DNA from: Bidens hawaiensis
Lineage: Eukaryota > Streptophyta > Magnoliopsida > Asterales > Asteraceae
Length of the DNA stretch: 64,000 bases
Assembly: GCA_021521415.1 (NCBI GenBank)
Contig: JAIQDT010004227.1
Span: 62,001 to 126,000, forward strand
Reading direction: 5' to 3'
Below, in pieces: positions 34,045-46,184 of the stretch (its first letter is position 1; each line of letters starts with the position of its first letter). The notes beneath the pieces are model-generated. The model had not been told where the DNA came from. It did no database searches and worked only from the letters and a program-made list of their open reading frames with translations. Position numbers and translations under genes: made by a program.

Positions 34045-34338
34045 TTGTTGCTGCTATTTTGGAAAGATTCTTGTTGCTGATTGAAGATTTGAAGAAAGAT
34101 GACGTAAGCAGACCACTGTTCCTTTGATTTGTGACGTCAGCAGCTTTGTTCTTCATTTTTCTTCCAGATCTACAATCTACCGGTGTTTTCTCTTCCTTAT
34201 TTCAATTAAAGCTTTAATCTTTATATCTAAATCTTGCTCTAATCATATCAGACACATCAGATCTGAACAACCTGTTTTCAGATCTGATTATTTTAAAACT
34301 TAGCTTTTTATAAAGAAACTATTTTTGAGTCTTTGAAA

Positions 34339-35529
34339 ATGTCTGGATATGAGGAACAAGAGGTGTCTACTAACAAGATACCAAGATTGTATGGACAGGA
34401 AAACTTTACCAAGTGGAAAGTGCTCTTTGAAGCAGCCGTGTGCTACAATGATATTGATATGTGGAACTCCATCAAAAATGGTCCACAAGCTGCATTTGAG
34501 GAAGGTGCAAACACAGCTGGAACTGCTGCTGTAAGAGAAAGAATAAGAAAGGTGGACGACAGGGCCTTAGCTATGATTAAGCTAGGACTGTCTTGGGAGA
34601 TTTTAACCAAGGTGGCACATCATACAACTGCCAAACAAATATATGATGCCATCCTTGAGTTGTATGAAGGGAATACTGAGCTGAAGAACAATAAGAAACA
34701 GAGATTGAAGCAACAGTTGGAAAGGTTCAAGTATAAGGAGGGAGAAAGGTTAAAATCAATACTAGAACGTTTTCTAGCAATTGTGAATGAGTTGAGAACA
34801 ACTGATTATGTAATGACTGACTTTGATTTAAATATAAAGTTACTCAACTCAATGCCAAAGGAATGGTATACTGCTTGCAAGTTCATCCTTCAGAAGCATA
34901 ATTTCAATGAATTGAAATTGGATGATGTAATATGCTTTCTTCAGGTTGCAGAACTTGAAATGATTGAGAACAAAATGATTAAGGAAGAAAGACCCTTTTT
35001 CAATGTTTCAAATGCATTGATTGCACCAATGGGTAACTTGACCACCAAAAATCAACAGCAAATTCCCATCATTGAAGAGCCAGTGGAGCATAATGCTGAT
35101 ACTCCAAAATCTTTCATTGGAGGTAGCACAAGTAATCAAGGAAATCAGCAGAGATTCAATGTGCAACTGATTGATGAAAATGATTCTGCCTCTATGGCAA
35201 GTGGGAATTTACCTTATTCTAGTGGTGGAAATGGACAAGGCAATGAAACACAGGCCTTACTTTCTATGTTCACTGAGTCATATAATGCCTTTGTTGCAAA
35301 GAACTTGATTCACACAAGTGTGGTACAAGATGACTTAGAGCAAATTGATGCAGATGATTTGGAAGACATGGATTTGAAATGGCAAGCTGCCATGTTGGCT
35401 TTGAGAATTAAAAGGCTGTATAACAGAACTGGTAAGTCTCTGGTTTCTGGTCCAAATGATAGGATTGGATTTGACAAGTCCAAAGCAATTTGCTACAATT
35501 GTCAGCAACCTGGTCATTTTGCAAGATAA
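34339..35529 (+). pseudogene. Copia C gag, truncated at the zinc knuckle
   Basis: Starts at ATG 34339 (MSGYEEQEVSTNKIP); the longer reading begins at a TTG. Capsid text runs through YGQENFTKWKVLFEAAV, TAKQIYDAILELYEGN and DFDLNIKLLNSMPKEWY. A conserved acidic segment (EQIDADDLEDMDLKWQ) is shared with Copia B. The knuckle reads CYNCQQPGHFAR and then TAA TGA, where Copia B has Glu-Cys. The last zinc ligand is therefore replaced by a stop. 396 residues, otherwise undamaged. Confidence 0.85.
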
Positions 35530-37910
35530 TGAAATCAACTAAGAAACTTTCAGAAGAATCAATTCCAGAATCAACAGCCAAGAGGTCAGCAGCAATACCA
35601 ACAAAATCAGCCAAGATTCAACAATAACAACTTCAATCCCAACAACTACAACCCCAACTTCAACAACTTTCAGCCTCAAATGAACAATCAACAACCAAGC
35701 ATGCAACAAACTCAAGGCTTTCAAATGAACAACAATCAAAACCTTCAAGCAGCTCAAAATGTTCCAAACAACACTATTCCAGCAAATCAAAATCAGATCA
35801 GAAATCAAGGAAATGTGGCAGTGACTACACAACATGAAGGAAATTTTGATTGGAGCAATCATGAAGAGGACATTACAGATGATATCAAGAAAGCAAATGT
35901 GGCATTCATGGCCATAATTGAGAAAGAAAAAAGATCATCATCTCAGGTACACTCTGCTCCCACTATTGATTTAAATGAAATTATCAATGAATTGAAAACA
36001 AAAGTAGGAAAGCTGGAAAGTGAGTGTTTTAGGAAACAAAGTATCATCAATGGGAATGAGGCTAGTGAGCTGATCAGTGAAGAAAAGATTAAAAGCCTAG
36101 AAGATGACTGCATGATCAGTTACAGAGCTCAAACCAGATACATCACTGAGATAGATGGATTAAGAAGATGTTAGTTGAAGAAAAGGTGCAGAACACAAAA
36201 CTGACGGTTGAAACTGAATTTTTGAAGAATTTGATCTCAACAGGCAACATATGTGGTATTCTAAACCAAGTAAAGGACCAAGACAAATACAAAGCAGTTC
36301 CACCTCCATTCAACAACAACTTCATGCCAAAAGTTGACAAAGAGAAAAGAGATGCATACTTGCAACAATTCAGAGATTTCGTTCAAGACAAAGAAGAATT
36401 TGTTGATTTATAAAAAAAGGTAGAAGTGAATGAAGAAGGAGAGTTTGTGATTAAGGAAGAAGTAAAAGATGATAAGTCAATTGGAGTTCAAGTCTCTGAG
36501 GATGACTTTGATCCTGTTGAATTGGATCAATATGATTTAAGTGATCTGAGTGATCAAATCACTGATGAAGAAATCAAATCTGTTGAAAGAGGAAGAAAAT
36601 ACAAGAAACCAAAATCTATTGATAAACTTCCAAAGTATCCACCAGTCACACCAAGAATGAAGAAATAAAATGATAAGATGAAAAGAGAACAGCTATCTTT
36701 TGATATTTGTGAAAAGAAGAAGATAAGCTACAATGCAGTCAGGCCACCAAGCAAGGCTGTATTAGAAAGGATAAAACAAAACAAAAAGAAGAGGTAACTG
36801 AAGAAATTGATACTATAATTTTTTTCCCAGTTTATCCAATCTTTTCTAGTCATGAAGTATTGGATGTTGGAGAAGTAGAAACTATGGAAGAGTATCAGAA
36901 GAGACAGTCAAGGGTTAAAGAAAGTATTGATGAAGAACCTATGATTATGGAGAAAGTTGTCTTTGTCAAAAGCACACTTGAAAGACAAGACATCAAGATT
37001 GAGGAGTTTGTGCCATTCTCAATTAAATTTGACAATTTAAAGAATCAGAAGACTCTAGGAGTCAAGTCACCTAAGCCAAGTGAAAGATTCAAGAAACCAA
37101 AAGAACATGAAAAGTTCAAAGGCAAGGTATGGTGCAAGAAGTGTGATGAATACAGTCACCACACAGACTCATTCGATGAAAGACTAAAACTGCAACCATT
37201 TCATGTCCCAGATGAAACAAAGTATGGCCAAGACTTTGTCCTGTACAAAAAGAAGTATGATGTATATCTGGGAAAAGGAAAGGTGTGTGGAAATGAAACA
37301 ATGAAAAGAAAAGAAGACAAATCTTCTAAGGAGACAAGGATTGAAAAGAAAGCTGATGTCATAACAAAGAAGCAAGGGACTAAATCAGCAAGAAGAAGCA
37401 TATCTCCTAAGAAGCATGAAAATGTGACCAAAAAGAATTCTCAGCCTTTGAGAATCAACAAGATAGTCAATCAGTTAAATCTGATGAATCTCAAGGTTCA
37501 CCTAGAAATGAAAAGACAAGAAACAAAGGTGTCTTTTCAAGAAAGAAATCAAAAGAACTGACAGGTAATGAGAAGTTCTTATTGAAACATGGATATGAAC
37601 CACAAGGTTTTCTTTGGAAACCTAAGACTGAGATTAAGGTTGAGACAGTTGCTGATGTGAGAGACTACTCAGAAAATAAGGACTATGTGATTAAGGAGTA
37701 TGCCACTGATTCAGCTGAGTACCAGAACTCAACCTCACTTGTTAAAACCCCAAGAGAGTGTGGTTATGAAACCAATAATTCAGACAACTTAGAAGTCACT
37801 CATGAAGATCCTGAACCAACAACACTCACTTCCCAAGCTGTCACAGAAACTGAAAATGATGAGTTGCAAGCTTTAGAAGCCTGCACTTCATCACTCAACT
37901 AATCAAACTC
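35530..37910 (+). pseudogene. Copia C gag extension, Asn/Gln-rich and coiled-coil linker, broken
   Basis: After the gag stops, in-frame text continues with a strongly Asn/Gln-rich stretch (about 35560-35800). It then gives coiled-coil and Lys/Glu-rich pieces at 35680-36174, 36168-36413, 36426-36668, 36860-37561 and 37582-37902, separated by stops or frameshifts. CKKCDEYSHHTDSF near 37133 is a second knuckle with the last Cys changed to Phe, parallel to the second knuckle of Copia B. It probably once joined gag to protease. Confidence 0.65.
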
Positions 37911-39130
37911 TTTCTTTTGTGCAGGAACAGTCCACTCCTCTAAATGAAATATGGTATATGGATAGTGGTTGTTCTAGGCACATGACTTGTGACAAAAGAT
38001 CACTTGTCAACCATGAAGAAAAGTATGAAGGACCTGTAGCCTTTGGGAGTGATGAAAATGGTGGAAAGATTATGGGAAAAGGAATCTTAACAAATGGAAA
38101 GGTTTCTTTTGATAATGTGTTTCATGTTGAAGGACTTCAGTATAATCTACTGAGTATATCACAAATGTGTGATAAGGGTTCCAAATTCAGTTTTGATAAT
38201 TCCCACTGCTTCATCTTAAAACCTGAGTTTGTAATTCCACCTGAAATGATGATGATGATGGCACCAATGATGGTACCAAGAAATGGCAACTTGTATGAAT
38301 TGAATATGAAAGAAGCTGTTTCAAGAGGAGGTGCATGTTTTGTTTCCATAGCTACTGAAAATGAATCCAAATTGTGGCATAGGAAACTGTGTCATGTGAA
38401 CTTAAAGAACATGAATAGACTTGTCAAAGGTAAGCATGTCATAGGCTTACCTATAAGAGAGTTCAAATTGGAAGATCATTGTAATTCATGCCAAAAGGGA
38501 AAACAACACAAATCTACTCATAAGCCTAAGCTCATCAACTCAATTGATCAAATACTTGAATTACTTCACACGGATCTCTTTGGTCCTGTGAGTGTGCCAA
38601 GTATAGGAAAGAAAAGATATTGTCTTGTGATCATTGATGACTATTCAAGATATACTTGGGTTTATTTCCTAAGTACCAAAGATGAGACTACAGAGTTGAT
38701 TAAGGGTTGCGTAACAATGATTGAGAACAAGTTGAATAAGAAGGTTAAAATGATGAGAAGTGACAATGGTACTGAGTTCAAGAATGGAGTTATGCAAGAA
38801 TTTTGTGCTGAAAATGGAATACTTTAACAATTCTCAGCTCCAAGAACTCCTGAACAAAATGGTGTTGCAGAAAGAAGAAATAGAACCTTGATTGAAGCTG
38901 CAAGAACCATGATAGCAGATGCTAACTTGCCTGTTACTTTTTGGGCTGAAGCCATAAACACTGCTTGCTATGTTCAGAACAGGGTGCTTGTAAACATAAG
39001 GCATAACAAAACTCCTTATGAAATATTCCACAACAGAAAGCCTTATATCAAGTTTTTCAAGCCCTTTGGATGCAAATGTTTTCTTTTGAACACTAGGGAC
39101 TATTTGAACAAGTTTCAAAAAAATCTCTAG
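37911..39130 (+). pseudogene. Copia C protease and integrase, broken by a stop
   Basis: Protease active site DSGCS at 37961-37975 (IWYMDSGCSRHMT). The frame is open to 38827: finger (LWHRKLCHVN, CNSCQKGK), Asp in LLHTDLFGPV and Asp in MMRSDNGTEF. A TAA at 38825-38827 interrupts it, and the same frame goes on with TPEQNGVAERRNRT, giving the catalytic Glu, and FWAEAINTACY until 39128. All catalytic residues are present, so one stop is the main lesion here. Confidence 0.85.
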
Positions 39131-39681
39131 ATTGTTTCTTTGTTGGATATTCTACACACTTAAAAGCATACAGAGTATATGTGAAAAACCATTTGAGTGT
39201 TATAGAATCATCTGACCTCATCTTTAATGAGAATCAATTCAATATAGTTGATGGTGCAGCATGGTTGTTTGATCATGAAAAGTTAATAAAGTCTTTCAAG
39301 ATTTATCCTGAAGACTTTGATGACTCTTTTTACAAGACCAGTGTAATTGAAGAGAAAAAAAAGAAACCACTGGACTTGGAAGAATTATGGAAAAAGGTTG
39401 CTAGAAAAGAAAAGGAATATACTTTTGTGAAGAATTCCTCAAGTGATATTGTTGAACAAGTTCAAGAAGATAATCAAGAAAACAACTACAGTCCTGAACA
39501 TGATCATAATGATCAAGTTCAGAATGAGGGAGACTCAAGCAACCAAGCAAGTAAAGAAGAAACTGCATCTACAGCAAGATTTCAGCATTTGTTTGAAAGC
39601 TTGAATATAAGAAACAATGGTTCATCCACTTCAGGACAACATAATGATGAAGCACCATAATTTCATGATGCAGAGACTGAT
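39131..39681 (+). pseudogene. Copia C integrase-RT linker
   Basis: Open from 39181 to 39658 after a frameshift near 39125. It is acidic and Ser/Asn-rich with no catalytic motif, and probably the flexible segment between the integrase C-terminus and RT. Confidence 0.6.
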
Positions 39682-41399
39682 TTGATCATTGAAGAACCAG
39701 AACTCAATGAATCAAATCTTGACACAACTGTGTCTACAGATATGATTGTTCAAACTTCTTATGTAGAAAAGAATCATCCTTTTGAAAACATCATTGGAGA
39801 TTTGCATGAAAAAGTCACAAGAAGTCACTCAGAAATTGCAAACATCTGTCTTTATTCATGTTTTCTATCCCAAATAGAGCCTAAGAATATTGCTCAAGCA
39901 CTGAAAGACAACAGTTGGGTAGAAGCAATGCAGGAAGAACTGGCTCAGTTCAGAGATCTACATGTGTGGGATCTTGTTGATAAGCCATTTGACAGATATG
40001 CAATAGGAACCAAATGGGTTTTTAGAAACAAAAGGGATGAGAGGGGTTTGGTGATTAAGAATAAAGCTAGACTTGTGGCACTGGGATGTCTTCAAGAAGA
40101 AGGAATAGACTTTGAGGAAGTCTTTGCACCGGTTGCAAGACTTGAAGCTATCAGGATTTTTCTTGCATATGCTGACTCAAAGAACATTAGGGTGTTCCAG
40201 CTTGATGTTAAGTTTGCATTCCTAAATGGAAAGATTGATGAAGAAGTGTATGTAGCTCAACCACCAGGTTTTGAGGATCCAATGTATCCAAATAGGGTGT
40301 ATAAGCTAAACAAAGCCCTTTATGGATTGCATCAAGCACCTAGAGCATGGTATGATGAGCTGTCAAATCATCTTCTTAAAAATGGCTTTAAAAGAGGATC
40401 CATTGACAAGACACTCTTCTACAAAAGAAAGGGATCAGACTTACTTCTGTTACAAGTGTATGTTGATGATATCATCTTTGGTTCAACAAATGAACAAATG
40501 TGTTTGGAGTTTGAAGGGGTAATGAAGTCCAAATACAGCATGAGTTCTATGGGAGAAATGAACTTCTTTCTTGGATTACAAGTTCAACAGAAAGCTGAAG
40601 GGATCTTCATTCACCAAAATAAGTATGTGTAGGACATCTTGAACAAGTTCAACTGTCATGAGTACAAAACTGCTTCAACTCCAATGGACACCAAGGAAAA
40701 TATGATTGCTGATGAAGAACATGAATATAGAGCTAAAATTGGATCTCTGATGTATCTGACTGCTACAAGACCAGATATCATGTTTGTTGTGTGTGTGTGT
40801 GTGTGTGTGCAAGATCCCAGTCAAGTCCAAAAGTCTCCCACATGAATGATGTTAAAAGAATATTCAGATATTTGAAGGGAAGACCAGATTTGGGGATTTG
40901 GTATCCAAAGAATCAATCATTTGATCTAATTGCCTACACATACAGTGATTATGATGGCTGCAACATGAGCAGAAAGTCAACCTCAGGAGGATGTCAATTC
41001 TTGGGAGAAAGGCTAGTGTCATGGCAATGCAAGAAGCACACAATTGTCTCAATCTCAACAGCAGAAGCTGAATATGTTGCTGCATCTGCCTGCTGTGCAC
41101 AAGTTCTGTGGATTCAAAACCAGATGCTGGATTATGGTTTGAATTTTCTGAACACCCCTATTTTTATTGATAATACTGCTGCATATTTTACTGTTAAGAA
41201 TCCAGTTCAACATTCTAAGACTAAACACATTGAAATCAGACATCACTTCACTAGATATTGTAGTGAAAAAGGTTTGATTGAAATGCAAAGAGTTAATACA
41301 AGTGACAATTTGGCTGACCTTTTCACCAAACCACTTGATAGAACCAGGTTCAACTTTCTCTTGAAAGCAATGGGGATGATCAACTCTGATGAAATCTGA
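39682..41399 (+). pseudogene. Copia C reverse transcriptase and RNase H, broken
   Basis: RT runs open to a TAG at 40630: [49 protein letters not shown] at 40459-40470, [13 protein letters not shown]. After the stop the frame continues (DILNKFNCHEYK) to a (GT)n run at 40788-40809 that shifts the frame. RNase H then reads AYTYSDYDG, where the family has AYTDSDYxG, so the first acidic residue is Tyr. STAEAEYVAAS, FIDNTAA and KTKHIEIRHHF follow, ending at 41399. Three independent lesions. Confidence 0.85.
40788..40809. repeat. (GT)n microsatellite inside RNase H coding
   Basis: The run translates as VCVCVCV where Copia B has AVCLCARFQ, and it ends in a frameshift. Replication slippage is the likely cause. 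Confidence 0.85.
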
Positions 41400-44300
41400 T
41401 TAAGGATGTGTGCTTGGTTGTTTACCTCTATGTGCTAACTGATTACTTTGTTTAGAGGTTTCACAAATTGAATGTTATGTGAATATGCGTGAGTATGTTA
41501 ATGAATATGTCGAATGAATATGCTTGAGTATGTTATTGAATATGTTGACTATTATGTGCTTTGAATGATTATGTTTGCTAAGAATGACATAAGTGATTTG
41601 ATTAATATGTTTGCATGTTTATCAATTACTGTGTGTTTGTGATGTTAAGATAAGTAGTCTTGTTATGAATTATCTGCTAAAATGCTTATCTGACATCACT
41701 ACTTAATTGGTTGAATATGTGCTTTATCTGATCCTCTGATGTTATTAAGATAGGATAGACATCGAGTGATAGTGCTGTCTGCTTGTCTTGATGATGGTAT
41801 GTTTGATTAAGATATGATTATGTGCTGCAACTGTTTATGTCAAAATGTGTTTTATGTCAAAATTAAGTGATAAAATGAAGTTTCTAATGAATTTTGCATA
41901 AATACTCTATTTTGAACCAAAACATGAGCATGTTGTTAATGGTGTGGAGACATGATAATACTATTCAGTTCAAGCTTTAAAGAAGCTTAAAAGAAGGATT
42001 TTTCAATGAAAAGTCTCAGGTAGTTATCTTTGCTGAAAATTATGTCATTTGCCGAGTTGGAAGGACATACACTTGTGTATGTTTGGTCCTGCAATCTGCA
42101 AAGATTAAAAGGATAGCCATTAACCAGAAAACTGAAAGCATTTGGGGCAATTATAACTTGTTTTCTATTCCTTCACTTAAAACTATGTCAATAGCTCTGA
42201 CTTTGAAAGGACATATATTCACAATGTATGTTTGGTCCTGTTGACTACTTGTGGTCAAAAAGAATAACCATTTACCTGCCAATTAAGAGACATTGGGGTG
42301 ATTGAATATTAAACTGAATATTAATGGGAAATGATAGTACATTGACTACTTCATATGGATTTATTAGGCTAAAAGGACTTTTGGTACAATCATTGACATG
42401 TATGGTTGCTTTCTCATGATATGTAAAATCTAAGGTGATATAAACATAAAGAATATGCTAAGATTTATGTGGAGTTACATTGTTGTCTATGCATGTTCCT
42501 AGATGATAAGCAGAAAAGTGATTATCCAGTCATACACAAGCCTGTTGGTCTTTGGTTACCCAAAATGAAACATCTTTTAAAGAATGACAAAGAACAGCAG
42601 TGAACTACTTTAATTTCAAATGTTTATTCAACCAAAAGTTGATACATGTTCACAAATTTTTATTGGGAAAATGCAAACATGAGGGTTAATTCCAGAACTA
42701 CAAGGGTGGAGGCAATAATATAAGTCCTTTAAACATCCTGAATGAAAGGCCTGTAAGTCCGACTTGCGTGGCATGTAAGTCCAACGTTCAACCTCACATA
42801 TGTTTGTATATTTGAAAAGAAATATCTTATAAATTTTCAAAAATATGTTCTGTCATTGAAAGTTTTTAACCAAAACCAGGGGGTCAAAGTCAAATTGAGG
42901 TGATCTGGAGAAAGCCAAATAAGCCTTGAGGATAGATAAGGAGCATCAGAAAACAATATGTGTTATCCATTGAATTTTTCTGCAAAATTAATTGAAATTA
43001 ATCATATCACCAAAGAGATGAAAATCATGTTAAGTCTAGACCTGCTGTTGACCTGTCTTTGTAGTTATAATAATGCTGAGAATGAAGTATTGAGAAAGCT
43101 ACTTAGTCAATATGATCCCATTCCTGAGATCTTTTCAGTTTACAAAAGGAAATTGTTTTGAAATGAAACATAACTGAAATTTGATCTCTAAATGCACCAT
43201 TTGCTCTTAAACTATGATCTTTAAAGACAAAATTGTTCTGACAAGTGGTTTAAGTCAAAAAGTGTTGCATTTTGCCTAAAATAGGCTGAATATGTAAGTT
43301 CGGGTAAGGTTTGATGTTACTAAACCTTCCCAAGCACAAACTGTTTGAATATGTATTTTCGGGTAAGGTGTGATATTCTCAAACCTTTCCGGGTACAAAA
43401 CAGTTGAATATGTGTGAATATGTATTTTCGGGTAAGGTTTGATGATTCATTACCTTTCCAGGCAAGCTTTGTCATTTTTGACTAAGTTTATGATTCTCGG
43501 GCATGCTTTGAAGTGTTTACACTTTTCGGGTAAGGTACACCATTGTACGAATTTCCCGAGCAAGCTTGAAGTCTTGAGATGATTATGTGCTTTAGCTAGC
43601 TTTTAACAAGAGATAACTGTTTCGGGCAAGCTTTGCATTTTGTATATGCTGATTGTTATTCCAAGCAAACTTTGTGAACTCCTTGAGTACACCAAGTAAG
43701 CTTTGTGTGTGTGAATATGTTTTCTTTGAAATTACAAGTGTTTTCGGGCAAACTTTGTTTTCCGAACACACTTTATATTTCGGGTACACTTTTGTTCCCC
43801 TAATATACTTGGTAATTTTCAAAATTTGATTTTCCGAGTACACTGTCTGCCAGAAGTCCTTTTCGGGCACACTTTTTACTCTAGGAAGATTATTCGGGTA
43901 TACTTTGTAGAAGAAGGTTGTTCGGGCATACTAACATTATGAAGGTTGCTCGGGCACACTATGTTTTTTTAAAGTATACTTGATTGAATATGCTTTTATT
44001 ATGATTGATTGAATGTGATTCTTATTCTGATAGGGTTTATGCTAGATTGAGTAATTTAATTTAAACTTGAGAGATTTACTTGGGTGTCTTAATTGATTCC
44101 TAGCAAGAATGCTTATTTGATATTTTATACTTGATTATGTGTCTTGTGATTAAGTTCTCAAGCAATCTGGTATTTTAACTAAGTTTTCTTCATTTTACTT
44201 AAATCTATTTCTAAATTACTTTATCTTCATAAACTTTACCATTTCTGGATATATTCCAAAAACCAACCATTCCTTAAATAGATAAGGAATTTATGAGCTA

Positions 44301-44635
44301 AAAACAAAATACTTTTCAAGAATCTCTCTTTATTTGACAAGCAAAAGAAAAGGCAAAATATGCAGAACTTTATCCACAGTTTTTCCTTTGTGATAAAATT
44401 GCAGAGATTTACTTGATGTTTGTCTTAACTCTCATTAAAGAGTTTGTCTTTATATACTTCAGTTTTGAAACTTCCTATCACTCACATTTATTCTGTGTGT
44501 AGGTTTCAATATCTCTAAAGACGACGGTTTGAATTGATATATTCTTTCTACTTTAATTCTTATTTTTCTCTTATTTACACTTTCTTATAGATCTAACTGA
44601 CTATTGTATGTTCATCTGTTAACAGAAAGTCAGAA
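41400..44635 (+). other. Copia C 3' non-coding region with motif arrays
   Basis: 3.2 kb without a credible gene. It holds GAATATG-type repeats (41460-41620), imperfect repeats of about 150 bp around GGACATA and TTTGGTCC (42050-42420), and about twenty copies of a word near TTCGGGYAMRCTTTG (43265-43960). A possible promoter precedes the accessory ORF (TATATA at 44451-44456), with a possible splice acceptor TGTGTGTAG ending at 44502. Confidence 0.6.
43265..43960. repeat. CGGGYAAGCTTTG-type motif array
   Basis: About twenty degenerate copies (for example TTCGGGTAAGGTTTG, TTCGGGCAAGCTTTG, TTCGGGCACACTTTT) spaced 20-50 bases. Related words recur through both Copia C LTRs, which suggests a shared origin of LTR and 3' region repeats. 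Confidence 0.65.
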
Positions 44636-45985
44636 ATGGATCCAACTATGAGCAATCCCAATTCATACAAACATCATCTTTCTGAAGAACTGAAGAAGGC
44701 GTTGCATAGAGTTCAAACCCTAATGAATGAGGTTGAGAAGACCTCAGCTGCCCCAAAACAGGGGGAGAATTCTTTAATGTTGTTTTCAGCTTATGATGAA
44801 AATGACAAAGTTCCAGAAGAGGAAAAGAAACATCTGGAAGAAATAAAGAAACAAAAAGGAAAATGAGTTGCTCTAGAAGATGAGAAAAACCAGATTGTCA
44901 ATTCACCAAAAGAAATCTTAGAAATTGATGAATCTAAGTTGGAAGCCAAGAGGGTGTATGAGCAAAGAATGACAGAAATTCATGACAGAGAATTTCTAAA
45001 TCAAACACTGTCTGACAAAGACTTTGAAGAACAAGAGAGTTTGTTGAAACTGTTTAAAGATAAGAAAAAGCTAAAAGATGAAGTGAAGAATGTTAATCAG
45101 AAGGATCTGCCTCAAGAACTGATTGAAAACTGATTGAATGATCAAGAAATTCCAAATGGTGTGCTAGTTTTTCTGCTCAAACTGATTAAGTAAGAAGAAC
45201 CAGAGAAAGAGGTAAAGGAGAAACTAGACACTGTCATTGACAAGATTTCAAAGGCTTTAAGTGAAGAAAAGAATACTTAAGACAATGAACTAAAAGGTTT
45301 GAAATTGAAAGATGATTTGGAACAAGAAGTGGAAATTCAAAAATTCTTGAGCAAGTATGGTGGGAAACCAAAGTTTTTGATGAAGAATGGAATTCCCTTT
45401 GATTCTGTAAAAGTCATGACAAGAAAAGAGATTTTGAGCAACTTCAAGAAAATGAAAGGACTACAATTGAACAAGAAGAAAGAGGCTGCTCAATCTCTAG
45501 AAGCAAAGAACAAGGGATTATCCAGAAAGATGATAGATCTTTCAAAAATGACAATGTAAGAGAAATCCAAAGTAAAGCCAATCTGCAACATGACAACTTC
45601 CTCTGTTTTGAAACAGATCTTACCAAAGAAAAGGAAAATGTCAGAAATTTCTCAAGAAAAGACAAAGCAGAGACACTTGAAGATGGATAAACTTTTCATC
45701 AAGACCGGAGTAAAAGCAAAAGATCTTTCAGTTAACAACAATGCCATGCCAAATGGGGTATTTTATGACTCCAGGACTGAACATCTGAATATTATGATGG
45801 AAAATGGAAAGATTGTGAAGATCTTCTCCAAAAGTGACTTCAGAATGTTCAATCTTTGGCAATTTTCTGTGATTGCAGCACTACATCTCTCTGATTATAA
45901 TGTAAGGCAAAGGCCTACAAGTGCTAGGCAATCAGAACTGTTAAGGTTCTTAAGAGAGCAAGAAAAGTTGGACTTTCATGTCTAA
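44636..45985 (+). pseudogene. Copia C accessory ORF after pol, broken
   Basis: Starts at ATG 44636 (MDPTMSNPNSYKHHLSEELK). Pieces at 44636-44866, 44939-45133, 45299-45559 and 45590-45985 are separated by stops and frame changes. The text is Lys/Glu-rich and probably coiled coil, ending in a more globular block (GVFYDSRTEHLNIMMENGK, LWQFSVIAALHLSDYN). I do not recognise a family. It corresponds in position to the accessory ORF of Copia B but shares no obvious sequence with it. No signal peptide is seen. Confidence 0.55.
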
Positions 45986-46171
45986 ACAAACATCTCTGGA
46001 TTAACTGAAAATTCCTAGATTAGGCTTTACTTTGTAATGTCTTATGACAGCCTTTTGAATATGTAACTTGTTTATGTTCATTGATTATGTAATTTGACTT
46101 TTTATTTGATGTGTATTTTGACTAAGTGTAAGTAACCTTAGAAATGTTTTGGGTCAGCTGAGGTGTTCCAA

Positions 46172-46184
46172 TCTAGGGGGAGAT
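46172..46184 (+). other. polypurine tract of Copia C
   Basis: TCTAGGGGGAGAT directly precedes the 3' LTR start (TG at 46185). Confidence 0.85.
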
